Made by a program: the position numbers and the translations under genes. The notes beneath the pieces were generated by a model. That model was not told the DNA's origin and ran no database searches. It worked only from the letters and a program-made list of their open reading frames with translations. DNA of 34,186 nucleotides, from IMG/VR virus record IMGVR_UViG_3300007725_000012, positions 1 to 34,186 of that record; one strand, given 5' to 3'. Source of the DNA: a virus. Positions 17,853 to 26,167 of this stretch are shown piece after piece (positions within the stretch are counted from its first letter, which is position 1; every line of letters starts with the position of its first letter).

Positions 17853-20800
17853 TTAAATAGCTTCTTGAGCTGGGGAGTCGTGAACTTCTTTTAGGTGGGC
17901 TTTGTTTGCCATGCGGCTGAAGTCCATCATCAAGCACTGAGTACGAGAGTTAATCAAACCTGTACCTCGACTTAGATCCAACCGACTCACTGCTGTCTTC
18001 ATAGGTTCGGGCTTATTGGCGTTTGCCTTAAGTGCGTCAGGGTCGTGCTGGATATATCCGTTCTTGTCCAACTCCTCCAAAAGACGAGCGAACTCAATAG
18101 AGCGGGTCTTACACCAGTCTTTCATCGGCCCTACTGCAAGTGCTGCAAAGTGATCCTTAAGTGCGATACGCCCAACCAACTCACCATGAAGCTCCTTCTT
18201 AGGAAACTCTTGAGTATGTGGGCGACCTTTGCCTTGTGGGAACTTGTCAGTGATAAGCAGACCACCCTGATTCTGTCCCAAGTAACGGGAGAACGCATCG
18301 AGCATCGGCACTTTCGTATCATCACGGACGGAACGCATATCCTCACGTACAAGATGGATAAAGGTGCGTACACCCGCCACGTCTGGGAACATCAAACCTG
18401 ATTTCGATACTAACTCAGCCGCAGTCATCACTGCCGCTTCAAAGTAGTCGTGGAATCGCTCTGCCGATGGATCGGCTGACTTAGCCTTACAGATCTCCAT
18501 ATTGCGGTCTAACGTCTCCACCACGAGGTCTTTGTTCTGGAGTACCCAACGCATCCACACAACGCCAGCGGTGCCGTACTCGCTTGTCAGGAACTTCTGG
18601 ATCTTAGTTCCGACAGTTGGGTCATCACGGTTCACCATTTCATCTTTGTCATACGGTAGACGGTCAAGGTTCACTTCAAAGATACGCTTCTGCATCGCAT
18701 CACCCGCACCCTCAGAGTCGTTCTCGTCCTCGACCAGTCGGCGCATTAGTGGGTTGTTGGATGTGATCTTAGTGAAGCTCGCCCACGGGGAAGGTGGTTG
18801 CAGGGGTTTGCCATCACGCCCAAGACGCTTACGACCCATACCCATAGCAATGGAGTAAACAAGTTCGCCCAACACAGTTGGATGCTGTTTAGTCACCTCG
18901 TCCAATAATGGGCTAATGTGGCGTAGGGCTGACAAGCTATTCATAAAGGAGAGCGACGTAACACCCGCCTTAGGGTTGCCGTTCAATGTCAGTAGGTTCG
19001 GATTACCCCAAACAGATAGCGCCATCTTACAGCTTGTTGTTTTCGCCCAGCCAGAGATACCCGACAGGATCAAAGCGATACCTCGGAACTCGCCATTACA
19101 GAAGAGGCTCGCCAGTGGAGCGGCAAATTCCGTGAGCACCACGAACTGGTACGGTATAGCGTTGGGCTTCACATACAGATCATGGACACCACGCGCCCAC
19201 CCCTTAGCTGTGCCAGCTGTGCCGAAACCTTTGCGCCAATCATGGTCGATAGTTTCGCTTAACAAGATAGTCTCAGTGCCGGACTCCGTGACCAGTGTGT
19301 CACCAATAATGAACCCATCAGCGTGCATCGGATACAGCGGGTCATTACGGTCAAGTTCATCGTCCGAACTGCTCCACCCCATTGTGGCATAGGTTTTCTG
19401 CTCGCGTTGCATATCACGCAGAGCATCGCCGTAGGCTTTGAAGAGTTCTGATAACAAGTTAGTACCATGCTTAGTCGTCACATAAACCTCCTTTGCGGCA
19501 CAGGCTGAAGCAACATCTGTAGGTCGAGCAACGTAGGACGTGGGCATCGTGAAGGTGTCCCAGATCTCCTTACCTTGCTTAACGTATTTCAAACGGTGGA
19601 TTAGGAACGCCCATGTGTTATCGGATGTCCATAGGCGGGTCTCAACGTGGAACTTGGTGCGGCAGAAATGAATACGATCACGTACCCACTCACCATCTTC
19701 CTTCGTCCAAGAGTCGTAGTACATGCTACGCTCAGCATCGTCCCATCCGAAATCTTTAGGCCAGAAAGGGCCAGTCGGTGGAGTCGCTGCGACTTCCACT
19801 AACTTGATAAGCTCAGCTGCCTTCTCTCCGAGTCGTACAGGACTTGTGTACTGTCCACGGTACTGACAACCCTCACAGTAACCGAAGTCAGCGATAGACT
19901 CACAAGTTGCCGCGCCAGAACCTTCCCAACTGTCGATCTTCTCTTGGCAGTATTTGGGATCGTAATTCTCGTCAGCCATTGAGTACTCGTGGCACTTAGC
20001 CTGACCCTCTACGCAGTACTGCACCACACCCATCGCTTGGAACCATTCGTTGTACTGGTTGCCACCCCTAAAGCCCGTATCACGGAACGCCTTAATAAAC
20101 GCACACGCCTCAGCAACTGCCTCAGCGTCTGAGTCTGGGTATTCAACTGCTTGAACCAGATCAGTACTTGGGGCAAATGCTGCTAACAAGTCAGGGGAAA
20201 GCTCCCCTAATGCCGCCAAAGGATCGACTGTGGGAACGGCAACAACCGCCCCTAACTTCTCAGCCATAACCTCTGGGGTCGTAATTTCGTACTGGGTCTT
20301 GAGCGCCTTAACGATCAACGGCGTCTCGGTCTTGCGGTGATGCGTCCCTACGGCACGTAACACACGTGCTACGTCGCGGGTTATCTTTACGTCTACATTG
20401 AAGCCACGTTTGCGGGTAGCGTTTTTAAGTGCTTCAGCGATAGGGAGCCATTCGGCTGCGGAGATAGGTTCTTCTAGTATGAAGTAAACATGAAAACCTT
20501 CGCCCGAACTAACCACCAATGGGATCGGCAGATCGAGTTCTTTTACGAAAGTGACCAGCGCGGTTTGCGCTTCTTTACGGGTCTGAAATCCTTTTACACC
20601 CTTCGGGTCTACATCAACATCCAAATAGAAACATTTCTTTTGGGCTACGTTGTCAGCGTCAGCCTTACCAGATGCTCGCTTAAAGCTACAGGTGCTGTAA
20701 TAGACCGTGTAACCTTTGCTATCTATTTTAAGGGATTCGGATGCGACTTCTTCGAGGGAGTGGAGATATGTGATGCCTTTAGCTTCTTTCCCTTGCATCC

Positions 20801-20861
20801 ATCGGATAGAGAAAAGGCCAGTACTAGGCAGTACCAGCCTCAAAAATTGTTCTAATTGCAT
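17853..20861 (-). CDS. Primase-helicase fusion: AEP-type primase plus DUF927-like helicase
   Basis: The product is 1002 residues from ATG 20861, with a GGGGGG ribosome site 4-5 bases upstream; a TTG at 20879 is an unlikely start. The N-terminal archaeo-eukaryotic primase core shows FYLDVDVD (about 79-85, metal-binding Asp), SSGEGFHVYF (about 118-127) and RDVARVLRAVGTHHRK (about 162-177). Around 310-340 a Cys set including TCESIADFGYCEGC suggests a zinc element. The C-terminal half has Walker A GISGWAKTT (Lys near 605) and Walker B HISPLLDE, as in DUF927 helicases. It would unwind DNA and lay primers at the fork for the family A polymerase. It is the last gene of the leftward operon. Confidence 0.85.
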   Translation of the reverse strand: MQLEQFLRLVLPSTGLFSIRWMQGKEAKGITYLHSLEEVASESLKIDSKGYTVYYSTCSFKRASGKADADNVAQKKCFYLDVDVDPKGVKGFQTRKEAQTALVTFVKELDLPIPLVVSSGEGFHVYFILEEPISAAEWLPIAEALKNATRKRGFNVDVKITRDVARVLRAVGTHHRKTETPLIVKALKTQYEITTPEVMAEKLGAVVAVPTVDPLAALGELSPDLLAAFAPSTDLVQAVEYPDSDAEAVAEACAFIKAFRDTGFRGGNQYNEWFQAMGVVQYCVEGQAKCHEYSMADENYDPKYCQEKIDSWEGSGAATCESIADFGYCEGCQYRGQYTSPVRLGEKAAELIKLVEVAATPPTGPFWPKDFGWDDAERSMYYDSWTKEDGEWVRDRIHFCRTKFHVETRLWTSDNTWAFLIHRLKYVKQGKEIWDTFTMPTSYVARPTDVASACAAKEVYVTTKHGTNLLSELFKAYGDALRDMQREQKTYATMGWSSSDDELDRNDPLYPMHADGFIIGDTLVTESGTETILLSETIDHDWRKGFGTAGTAKGWARGVHDLYVKPNAIPYQFVVLTEFAAPLASLFCNGEFRGIALILSGISGWAKTTSCKMALSVWGNPNLLTLNGNPKAGVTSLSFMNSLSALRHISPLLDEVTKQHPTVLGELVYSIAMGMGRKRLGRDGKPLQPPSPWASFTKITSNNPLMRRLVEDENDSEGAGDAMQKRIFEVNLDRLPYDKDEMVNRDDPTVGTKIQKFLTSEYGTAGVVWMRWVLQNKDLVVETLDRNMEICKAKSADPSAERFHDYFEAAVMTAAELVSKSGLMFPDVAGVRTFIHLVREDMRSVRDDTKVPMLDAFSRYLGQNQGGLLITDKFPQGKGRPHTQEFPKKELHGELVGRIALKDHFAALAVGPMKDWCKTRSIEFARLLEELDKNGYIQHDPDALKANANKPEPMKTAVSRLDLSRGTGLINSRTQCLMMDFSRMANKAHLKEVHDSPAQEAI

Positions 20862-20879
20862 TGTCCCCCCGACTGCCAA

Positions 20880-21134
20880 TTAGCTGTGCTTGTCTATGAT
20901 TTCTTTTATGTATTCCATTCTATCTTCGCCCCGTATGGTGGGAGGCAGTGGTAGATCACCAGCCGTTACGGCGCTATCTACAGCGTCAAGAATAGTCTGG
21001 ACTTTGTGTTCGTGCAGAAAATGCGGCGCACGTTGTCCACGCATCCAGAGACCGACAGTGGTGTGGGAAACACCTACAATAGTACCAATCTCTTTCTGCT
21101 TCAACCCTGCACGAGTGAAGGCTGCTAGGTTCAT
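20880..21134 (-). CDS. Small helix-turn-helix DNA-binding protein
   Basis: The product has 84 residues. LKQKEIGTIVGVSHTTVGLW at about 11-30 is a clear helix-turn-helix: first helix, G-V-S turn, then recognition helix with TTVGLWMRGQR. The remainder is short and has no second domain, so it resembles Cro-like or replication-initiation regulators. AGGAG lies 7 bases before the ATG. It is placed after the SSB gene's terminator and 18 bases before the primase-helicase, with which it is co-transcribed. It is a candidate reader of the dispersed TRACWWGTYA palindrome, but nothing in the sequence proves that. Confidence 0.75.
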   Translation of the reverse strand: MNLAAFTRAGLKQKEIGTIVGVSHTTVGLWMRGQRAPHFLHEHKVQTILDAVDSAVTAGDLPLPPTIRGEDRMEYIKEIIDKHS

Positions 21135-21151
21135 AGCGATACTCCTATAAG

Positions 21152-21176
21152 AAAAAAAGCCAGTTACGGTTCTGGC
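21152..21176 (-). terminator. Rho-independent terminator between SSB and HTH genes
   Basis: Reading the - strand, GCCAG, an 8-base loop and CTGGC are followed by seven T. It should reduce transcription from the SSB gene into the HTH and primase genes, acting as a partial terminator or attenuator, since no strong promoter is seen after it. Confidence 0.7.
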
Positions 21177-21206
21177 GTTGGCTAAACCAACCGATTAGGG
21201 GGGATC

Positions 21207-22109
21207 TTAACTGCCGAGTACTTCGTCGATTCCGGCAAAGATGTCATCGTCATCATCGCTATCGTCTTCGACTACGGGAGCAGGTTCTTTCTTCGCGGCT
21301 TTTTTCTTCGGAGCAGGTGCAGGCTCGTCTTCCGCTATTGGAGCAGGTGCGGATGATACTGTTGGGAGGTCTGCCAGATCAACGCCATCGTCAGATGAAT
21401 CAACAAACGTATTCTCGATTACGCCTGTGATTTCTTTAATAGTATCATCGTCACGCATGTTCAGGATTTCCTGTAACATGTTAGCGTCACACAGACCGAC
21501 AGGCTTGAACACCAACAGCGGTGAGCTAGAGTTCTCGTCAAACGAGATCTGCGTCACGACAGCCTGAAGGCCCAGCTTACGGTTAGCCAGCATCTTCTGG
21601 TACTCACCTAGCGGCTTCATAGACGTTGGCGGTATGCGGAGCAACATCGGCTCATTCAACTGGTCAGGTGCCGCTACAGCGATACGGCGGCTGTCCGAAC
21701 ATGCCTTAGCCTTCTTACCACTATCCGTGATGCGTGAACCCCACTGGCTGTGTGGGCAAGTCGCACAGTTCTTAGACTGCGGTGCCTCGGCATTTGCTGA
21801 TGGGCGCTGTCCATCGTTAGAGAAACAGGTTGGCTTGTCAGCAGAACCCTCTTCGTATTTGTGGTCGTAGTAAACCTTAGATACGTTCGGGTTGTATGCA
21901 ACGATGCAGACCTCGATAGCCGACAGCACAAGTCCGTCTTTCTTCAGTACTTCGCGTTCACCGTTACGTGAGATAGCGAATTTACCGCCTTTGATGGAAA
22001 GGGCGGGGAAACCACCCGATACAACTAAGGAAGTATCTGGGGCAAAAGCCTCTTGCAGTGCAGCTAGGTCTTGTTTTGTTGCTTCGTTAAAAGGAATAAT
22101 GTGTCCCAT
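21207..22109 (-). CDS. Probable single-stranded DNA-binding protein with acidic tail
   Basis: The product has 300 residues. A beta-rich N-terminal part (FAISRNGEREV) contains four spaced cysteines, C95, C115, C118 and C137, in a NCATCPHSQWG context that could hold zinc, as in T4 gp32-like phage SSBs. From about residue 240 the chain becomes a low-complexity Ala/Pro/Lys/Glu linker and ends in a run of Asp followed by D-I-F-A-G-I-D-E-V-L-G-S. A flexible acidic C-terminal tail ending in a hydrophobic tip is the standard docking feature of phage and bacterial SSBs for polymerase and helicase. It lies in the replication operon, with AGGAG before the ATG. The SSB call is by architecture, not by a single diagnostic motif. 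Confidence 0.65.
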   Translation of the reverse strand: MGHIIPFNEATKQDLAALQEAFAPDTSLVVSGGFPALSIKGGKFAISRNGEREVLKKDGLVLSAIEVCIVAYNPNVSKVYYDHKYEEGSADKPTCFSNDGQRPSANAEAPQSKNCATCPHSQWGSRITDSGKKAKACSDSRRIAVAAPDQLNEPMLLRIPPTSMKPLGEYQKMLANRKLGLQAVVTQISFDENSSSPLLVFKPVGLCDANMLQEILNMRDDDTIKEITGVIENTFVDSSDDGVDLADLPTVSSAPAPIAEDEPAPAPKKKAAKKEPAPVVEDDSDDDDDIFAGIDEVLGS

Positions 22110-22119
22110 TGGATAACTC

Positions 22120-22497
22120 CTATCGTTTAAAATTTACGCCCAGTTCTTCGCGCCAGTTAATTCCCGGCGGCAAATCACCAGTTTCTTCAACCATTGCCGC
22201 AATGGCGGATTTCCCTGCTCTAATATCGGCAAGTTCCCACGCATCGTTCTCTAGGCAATAGCTTCGGAACAGTTCACGGTCAGCTACAGTGGCTGATGTC
22301 CGTTTGGTTTGGTAAGCCGTACCTGCGGTAGTCTTAAGAGACGTAGTGTTGAGTTCACCCATCTGCTTAAGCATCATTACTTCGATGTCTTGCATGTACT
22401 TCTTAATTGGAGCAAGCTCTTCGCGGTGTTTCGCTTCAAGCTCTGATTTTTTGTCCCGTAGTTGGACGTACTTGCTAACAAGTTTTTCGATATCCAT
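22120..22497 (-). CDS. Unknown small protein, first gene after the internal early promoter
   Basis: The product has 125 residues. Residues 1-45 are highly charged and helical (likely coiled coil), and the middle carries TAYQTKRTSATVADRELF, followed by a Trp-containing region and an end with PPGINWREELGVNF. Such proteins often sit next to SSB or recombination genes in phages and are of unknown function. It is the first gene read from the sigma70-like promoter at 22530-22557, with CGGAG 8 bases before ATG. Its TAG stop forms part of the AGGAG of the SSB gene, so the two are coupled. Confidence 0.7.
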   Translation of the reverse strand: MDIEKLVSKYVQLRDKKSELEAKHREELAPIKKYMQDIEVMMLKQMGELNTTSLKTTAGTAYQTKRTSATVADRELFRSYCLENDAWELADIRAGKSAIAAMVEETGDLPPGINWREELGVNFKR

Positions 22498-22529
22498 CGT
22501 TGCGACTCCGTATGAAACAAGTTACGAAA

Positions 22530-22557
22530 AGTATAACTAGTTAAGGGTAGGTGTCAA
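22530..22557 (-). promoter_or_regulatory. Sigma70-like promoter with a dispersed palindrome in its spacer
   Basis: Reading the - strand: TTGACA (22557-22552), a 16-base spacer, then TATACT (22535-22530). This is the best promoter in the window. The expected start of transcription is near 22523, giving a short leader to the gene at 22497. The spacer end and first base pairs of the -10 contain TAACTAGTTA (22534-22543), an exact fit to TRACWWGTYA, and a 9-of-10 copy AAACAAGTTA (22515-22524) covers the start point. A protein bound here would block RNA polymerase, so an operator is the natural reading. Confidence 0.7.
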
Positions 22558-24119
22558 GCGAATAATCGCTCATTTTTTACGAGATCCAGCAAAGTCCCTT
22601 GGAGAGACTGCTTTGCCTTAAGCTTTTTATAAATCCGAGTCTCTACAGGGGTGCCTTCGAGGTGGACTATAAACTGCTTATTCTTCTGACCGGGGCGAGT
22701 GATACGCCCGTTGGCTTGTTCGTAGGTTTCGTTGGATGTCACTGGACCGTACCAGACAATGGTATTAGCTTTTACTAATGTAAGTCCGTGTGACATGGCA
22801 GCGGGTTGCGCTACCAAAATACGTGGGTCATCATCTTTCTGAAAAGCTCCGAAAATCCTGTCGCGCCGTCCTTTGGAAACGCCGCCGTGGATAACCTCGC
22901 AGCTATAACCTTTCGACGCAACGTATTCACTAACCATGTTGATGGTACTAACGAACGGCACGTAGACGATAACCTTATGGTTGGTCTGTTCGATAACGCT
23001 GATAAGTTCCTCCAATCTGTGTTTCGGATTAAGGAGTACTTCTTTTCCGTCTGTGTCATACGCGACTCCGCACGCTATTTGGATAAGCTTCGCCATCTTC
23101 ACAGCTTCGTTGACCGCTAGGATTTGACCTGCATCGGCCTCCGCCACGAGCCTAGATGCCATAGACTTGTAAGCCTTTTCCTGATCCTTGGTGAGTTGAA
23201 CAACTCGCGACTCATACATGCAGTCAGGGAGATCCATACACTCATCACGTGTGAACCGCACAGCGGGAGACATAATCTCTTTGACCGTGTCCATCGCATC
23301 GGATTTCGGCACCCAGTTGAAGGGTCCGTACTGCCGCATGGTCATCTCACGGAACTTCATAAAGCTTCGCGGTGCCTGTGCTGGAGTAATCAGTTTCGAC
23401 TGTGCCCACGCATCAGTTGGTGCGTTAGGCGTTGGTGTGCCCGTCATGCCCCAGCAAGCTCTAGGTACTACTGACTTGTTAATGACAGCGTTGAGGGCTT
23501 TCCACTTGTCTGTTTTCTGGTTGCGCGCGCAGTGAGAGACCTCATCAATAGCCACGTGGGTTATGCGCGGGTGAGCCACTAGCTCATCTTGCAGTACCTT
23601 AGCGCCATCGTGATTGATGATGTAAATGTCCGCGTCCACAGCCAGTGCCTTCAGGCGTTGCTTGCGTGTGCCGTACACCACCGAGAATGATAGGTGAGGC
23701 ATGTGCGTGAACACCTCGTCGGCCCACGTACGCTCTAAGGTAGATAAGGGTGCCAGTACCAATAACTTGTCAGCCTTACCGATAGTTCGCAGGTAGTCGT
23801 AAGCCCACAGTATCGACATCGACTTGCCCGTACCGACCTCATTCAGCACAAATGCTCTGCTGTGCATACTAAGCATCGCCGCTGTTTCACGTTGAGCTGT
23901 GAAGGGTGCGAACTTTCCGGGCCAAGAATATTGGTGGTGAATAGGTGAAGGCGTGTTGACTCCAAGATTGGATAACAACTTAGCCTCTTCTATGTTGTAC
24001 GGAACGATTACGTTGTAGCCGCCATGTTGGAATTCTTTAGCTGTTGGTATGGCTGTTAGTACGCGTTCCGGGTTACGCATCTTAAACAAGATGGCGTTCT
24101 TCTCAGGAATCAAGCGCAT
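22554..24119 (-). CDS. SNF2-type superfamily 2 helicase
   Basis: The product is 521 residues from ATG 24119, chosen because GGAG lies 6 bases upstream; GTG 24149 and ATG 24131 have no ribosome site. Motif I is NEVGTGKS (about 93-100), motif II IDEVSH (about 191-196, a DEVS form of the DExx box), motif III MTGTPTPN (near 227), and motif VI QANGRITRPGQK near residue 485. This order and spacing are those of compact phage SNF2/DEAD helicases that act in replication or recombination. The gene overlaps the upstream unknown gene by 17 bases. It carries two dispersed palindromes, at 23471 and 23762. Its stop lies inside the spacing of the next promoter. Confidence 0.88.
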   Translation of the reverse strand: MRLIPEKNAILFKMRNPERVLTAIPTAKEFQHGGYNVIVPYNIEEAKLLSNLGVNTPSPIHHQYSWPGKFAPFTAQRETAAMLSMHSRAFVLNEVGTGKSMSILWAYDYLRTIGKADKLLVLAPLSTLERTWADEVFTHMPHLSFSVVYGTRKQRLKALAVDADIYIINHDGAKVLQDELVAHPRITHVAIDEVSHCARNQKTDKWKALNAVINKSVVPRACWGMTGTPTPNAPTDAWAQSKLITPAQAPRSFMKFREMTMRQYGPFNWVPKSDAMDTVKEIMSPAVRFTRDECMDLPDCMYESRVVQLTKDQEKAYKSMASRLVAEADAGQILAVNEAVKMAKLIQIACGVAYDTDGKEVLLNPKHRLEELISVIEQTNHKVIVYVPFVSTINMVSEYVASKGYSCEVIHGGVSKGRRDRIFGAFQKDDDPRILVAQPAAMSHGLTLVKANTIVWYGPVTSNETYEQANGRITRPGQKNKQFIVHLEGTPVETRIYKKLKAKQSLQGTLLDLVKNERLFA

Positions 24120-24423
24120 CCGAATCTCCATTGGGTTGCCGTGTTGCACGAATATTTCGACACATCACACAGCCGCATCGGGAATCTATATCCCCGTTAT
24201 CACAGGCTTCAAGCACCGCCATAAACACATCGTCAAACAGTCGAACCATGTCGTAGCCTGTCTCAGTTGTGGCGTTGTAGCAGCGTTTAGCTGACAAGTT
24301 AGCCAGCATGGCGACCATTGCCTCAGTCGAGAGCGTGGTGTCGTGCATCAAGTATTCGAGTCGTGCCGAAATTGTGCTGACCTCAGCCGCTTCCGGCTCT
24401 AATGAAATTGTGCGTGTCGGCAT
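24103..24423 (-). CDS. Unknown 106-residue protein with a Cys-rich C-terminal part
   Basis: No family is recognised. Residues 1-50 look helical. Near the C terminus is C-x-C-x-x-C (SRCGCVMCRN) with further Cys at about 49 and 73, which could bind a metal. The ATG overlaps the stop of the HNH-like gene (TGATG) and its own end overlaps the helicase start, so it belongs to the same translational chain. It carries a dispersed palindrome at 24291-24302, read as A-N-L-S-A. Confidence 0.65.
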   Translation of the reverse strand: MPTRTISLEPEAAEVSTISARLEYLMHDTTLSTEAMVAMLANLSAKRCYNATTETGYDMVRLFDDVFMAVLEACDNGDIDSRCGCVMCRNIRATRQPNGDSDALDS

Positions 24424-24674
24424 CAGTCATATCCTTTTTTATTTTTGCGCCAGCCTCGGTTGTCCTTAGCTGATTTCACTGACAAGTTAGAGTCACCATT
24501 ACCACCGCCTTTGCGTAACGGTTTTTTATGGTCTACTTCTTTATTGTCTCCTTTGGAAACTTTACCTTGAGCCTCAAGCTTTCGGCGTGCCGCGTTTCTC
24601 AGGGCACGCTTCTTTTTTTGCTCAGGTGAGGCATGGTACTCACGATATTCTTTTGCGTAGTCTCGTTCAGCCAT
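24423..24674 (-). CDS. Small HNH-like endonuclease protein
   Basis: The product has 83 residues and is very basic. The core is EVDHKKPLRKGGGN (Asp48, His49) followed by DSNLSV (Asn63) and KDNRGW (Asn72). It keeps the D-H, N and N positions of the HNH fold but has no zinc cysteines. Short proteins of this type occur in many podovirus replication operons, and whether they cut DNA is unclear. GGGAG lies 7 bases before the ATG. It carries a dispersed palindrome at 24479-24490 inside the S-N-L-S stretch, close to the conserved Asn. Confidence 0.75.
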   Translation of the reverse strand: MAERDYAKEYREYHASPEQKKKRALRNAARRKLEAQGKVSKGDNKEVDHKKPLRKGGGNGDSNLSVKSAKDNRGWRKNKKGYD

Positions 24675-24675
24675 C

Positions 24676-25032
24676 TCAGGTCTCCCAGCACATATAGGTT
24701 GTGCCTTTATGTTGAATGATTACTAAAGAATAGTACTCACTAATCATACTGGGCGAATCAAACTCGCCAGCATGGCAGTGTTCACAGAAAAACTTAATGC
24801 GTAGACCATCACGGCGGGGGCTAGGGTTTTTCTTCACCATGTTAGCGTCAGAGTCCACAACGACTTTGCCCTGCGCTTCGGTGCGGACTAATATACCTAC
24901 GGGGCTATCTTCATGCTGACGGAAACATGTCTCCACAGCGATGTGGTGTAGGTTCGCCTCGCCACATGTAGGACACAGTAGCGGACTTTCAAACATATTG
25001 CGGTGCCCGTAAGACACTTTAACTTCAGACAT
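24676..25032 (-). CDS. Zinc-ribbon-like protein of unknown function
   Basis: The product has 118 residues. Two CxxC knuckles, C20-P-T-C23 and C83-E-H-C86, are about 60 residues apart, suggesting a zinc-bound two-knuckle fold with an insertion. His29, His30 and C36 lie nearby. There is no enzyme motif. It sits between the VRR-NUC and HNH-like genes, overlapping the former by 8 bases with GGAG upstream. A nucleic-acid-binding accessory role is inference from the fold type and neighbours. Confidence 0.7.
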   Translation of the reverse strand: MSEVKVSYGHRNMFESPLLCPTCGEANLHHIAVETCFRQHEDSPVGILVRTEAQGKVVVDSDANMVKKNPSPRRDGLRIKFFCEHCHAGEFDSPSMISEYYSLVIIQHKGTTYMCWET

Positions 25033-25330
25033 CTGCGTTCTCCTTACAAGTTAGTAGCAGCTCAACTTGCTCAACGTTATCCACTACTACAGCAATGCCG
25101 TTTGCTTGACGGATAAGGTTGATCTGGTTTTGCTGGTTAGCAGACACGTTCTTTATTTTCCCCGGCGCTTTGGTTTCGATGGCTAAAAACTTCCCATCCC
25201 AGCACGCTATGATGTCAGGGATACCGACAACGCCCATGCCGTTCTGCATGGGCATAAAGAAGTAGATGCCGTGACGCTTCAGGAGCTTCTTCACGGCGTC
25301 TTTGACACGACCCTCAGGAGTTTGTGCCAT
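25025..25330 (-). CDS. VRR-NUC type nuclease
   Basis: The product has 101 residues, the usual size for stand-alone phage VRR-NUC proteins. Visible motifs are Glu6 in TPEGRVKDAV, G-x-x-GIPDII with Asp39, and FLAIETKAP with Glu52 and Lys54, the PD-(D/E)XK active-site set, followed by a Gln-rich helix (SANQQNQI). Family members cleave branched or flap DNA, and phage versions are thought to act as junction resolvases or replication nucleases. It lies in a nuclease cluster with the Cas4-like and HNH-like genes. The start overlaps the end of the 59-residue gene upstream. Confidence 0.9.
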   Translation of the reverse strand: MAQTPEGRVKDAVKKLLKRHGIYFFMPMQNGMGVVGIPDIIACWDGKFLAIETKAPGKIKNVSANQQNQINLIRQANGIAVVVDNVEQVELLLTCKENADV

Positions 25331-25493
25331 GAGGTTTACCTTGTTCTACAGCGTCCAATACAGCCTCTAGGCGTAACGCACCTTCGACCGCAAAGAAGTC
25401 ATGTCTTCGATCACACATGATGTAGTTAATAAACTCTCTGTCTGACAGGTTACGGACAGTCGTAGCTACTTTTTGTTCTAATGATTCGTGCAT
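25314..25493 (-). CDS. Unknown 59-residue protein filling the gap between two nuclease genes
   Basis: ATG 25493 has GGGAG 6 bases upstream, runs 59 codons and stops with TGA at 25316-25314, overlapping the VRR-NUC start by 17 bases. The sequence begins M-H-E-S-L-E-Q-K-V-A and includes VRNLSDREFINYI and ALRLEAVLDAVEQ, which look like two amphipathic helices. The placement, ribosome site and overlap make it a real gene. The function is unknown. Confidence 0.7.
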   Translation of the reverse strand: MHESLEQKVATTVRNLSDREFINYIMCDRRHDFFAVEGALRLEAVLDAVEQGKPHGTNS

Positions 25494-25495
25494 GT

Positions 25496-26167
25496 TTAAC
25501 TCCCACAGTGTTCACAGCGGAGTCTCCCCACTGCGCACCACCGTTTACATAATCCGCTCGGACGAGCTGGCCAGTTATCGTATTCAAGGGCTTCCTCAAG
25601 ACGCTTTACTCTGGGTGACAAGTCGGCCCAAGCCTTACGGGCCTCGTCACGTGTAAACGATTTGCGAGTTACAGCCTTTTCTTTGAGCCAGATGTACGCA
25701 GCATGTATCTGCTGAGCCTCTGGGTAGTAGGATGTTGCCATTGCCGCAAACAACGTAAGCTGATCGAAGTCTGACTTCTTCCTACCTGTCTTCCAGTCGA
25801 ACATATAGAGCGCACCGTCATGCAGGATCGCCACGTCTATAATGCCTCGAAACCATGCGTTAGGGTCGCCCCAAGCACAGGGTTGGAAATTCGCGTCTAC
25901 TGCCAGCTCCTTTTCCACTAACAACTCACCGTCAGGGAATCGGTCTTTCAACTGGTCAGCGTATTTTTGATACATTTTGACAGTATTTGGCAGTTCTTTG
26001 CCGTCCCGCAGGTACTCTTCAAGTGCCTCATGCACTCGACTGCCCCACAGTGCCGCCTCACCCGGAGGGTCTTGCACTTCTTGCGTGATCTTCTGGTAGT
26101 AGTACTGGCGTGGGCAGGTCTCGAATTTAGAGAGTGACGAAAAACTTGTCGGTAATACCTTACTCAC
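25496..26167 (-). CDS. Cas4-like PD-(D/E)XK nuclease with Cys cluster
   Basis: The product is 223 residues, starting with GTG 26167, which has AAGGAG 7 bases upstream. The N terminus SFSSLSKFETCPRQYYY holds Cys18. GSRVHEALEEYL (His46) is motif I, RGIIDVAI carries Asp111, MFDWKTG carries Asp124 and Lys126, and Gln136 follows. The C terminus holds C207, C211, C218 and C221, which with Cys18 could bind an iron-sulfur cluster or zinc, as in Cas4 and AddB-type exonucleases. There is no CRISPR array or cas1/cas2 nearby, so it is a phage recombination or end-processing nuclease, not part of a CRISPR system. Confidence 0.87.
   Translation of the reverse strand: MSKVLPTSFSSLSKFETCPRQYYYQKITQEVQDPPGEAALWGSRVHEALEEYLRDGKELPNTVKMYQKYADQLKDRFPDGELLVEKELAVDANFQPCAWGDPNAWFRGIIDVAILHDGALYMFDWKTGRKKSDFDQLTLFAAMATSYYPEAQQIHAAYIWLKEKAVTRKSFTRDEARKAWADLSPRVKRLEEALEYDNWPARPSGLCKRWCAVGRLRCEHCGS

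Noticed and set aside
20861-20879. TTG start six codons upstream for the primase-helicase
   Set aside because: The GGGGGG ribosome site lies between this TTG and ATG 20861 and fits the ATG.
25496-26167. Part of a CRISPR-Cas system because of Cas4-like nuclease
   Set aside because: No repeat-spacer array and no cas1 or cas2 were seen. Stand-alone Cas4-like nucleases are common in phages.
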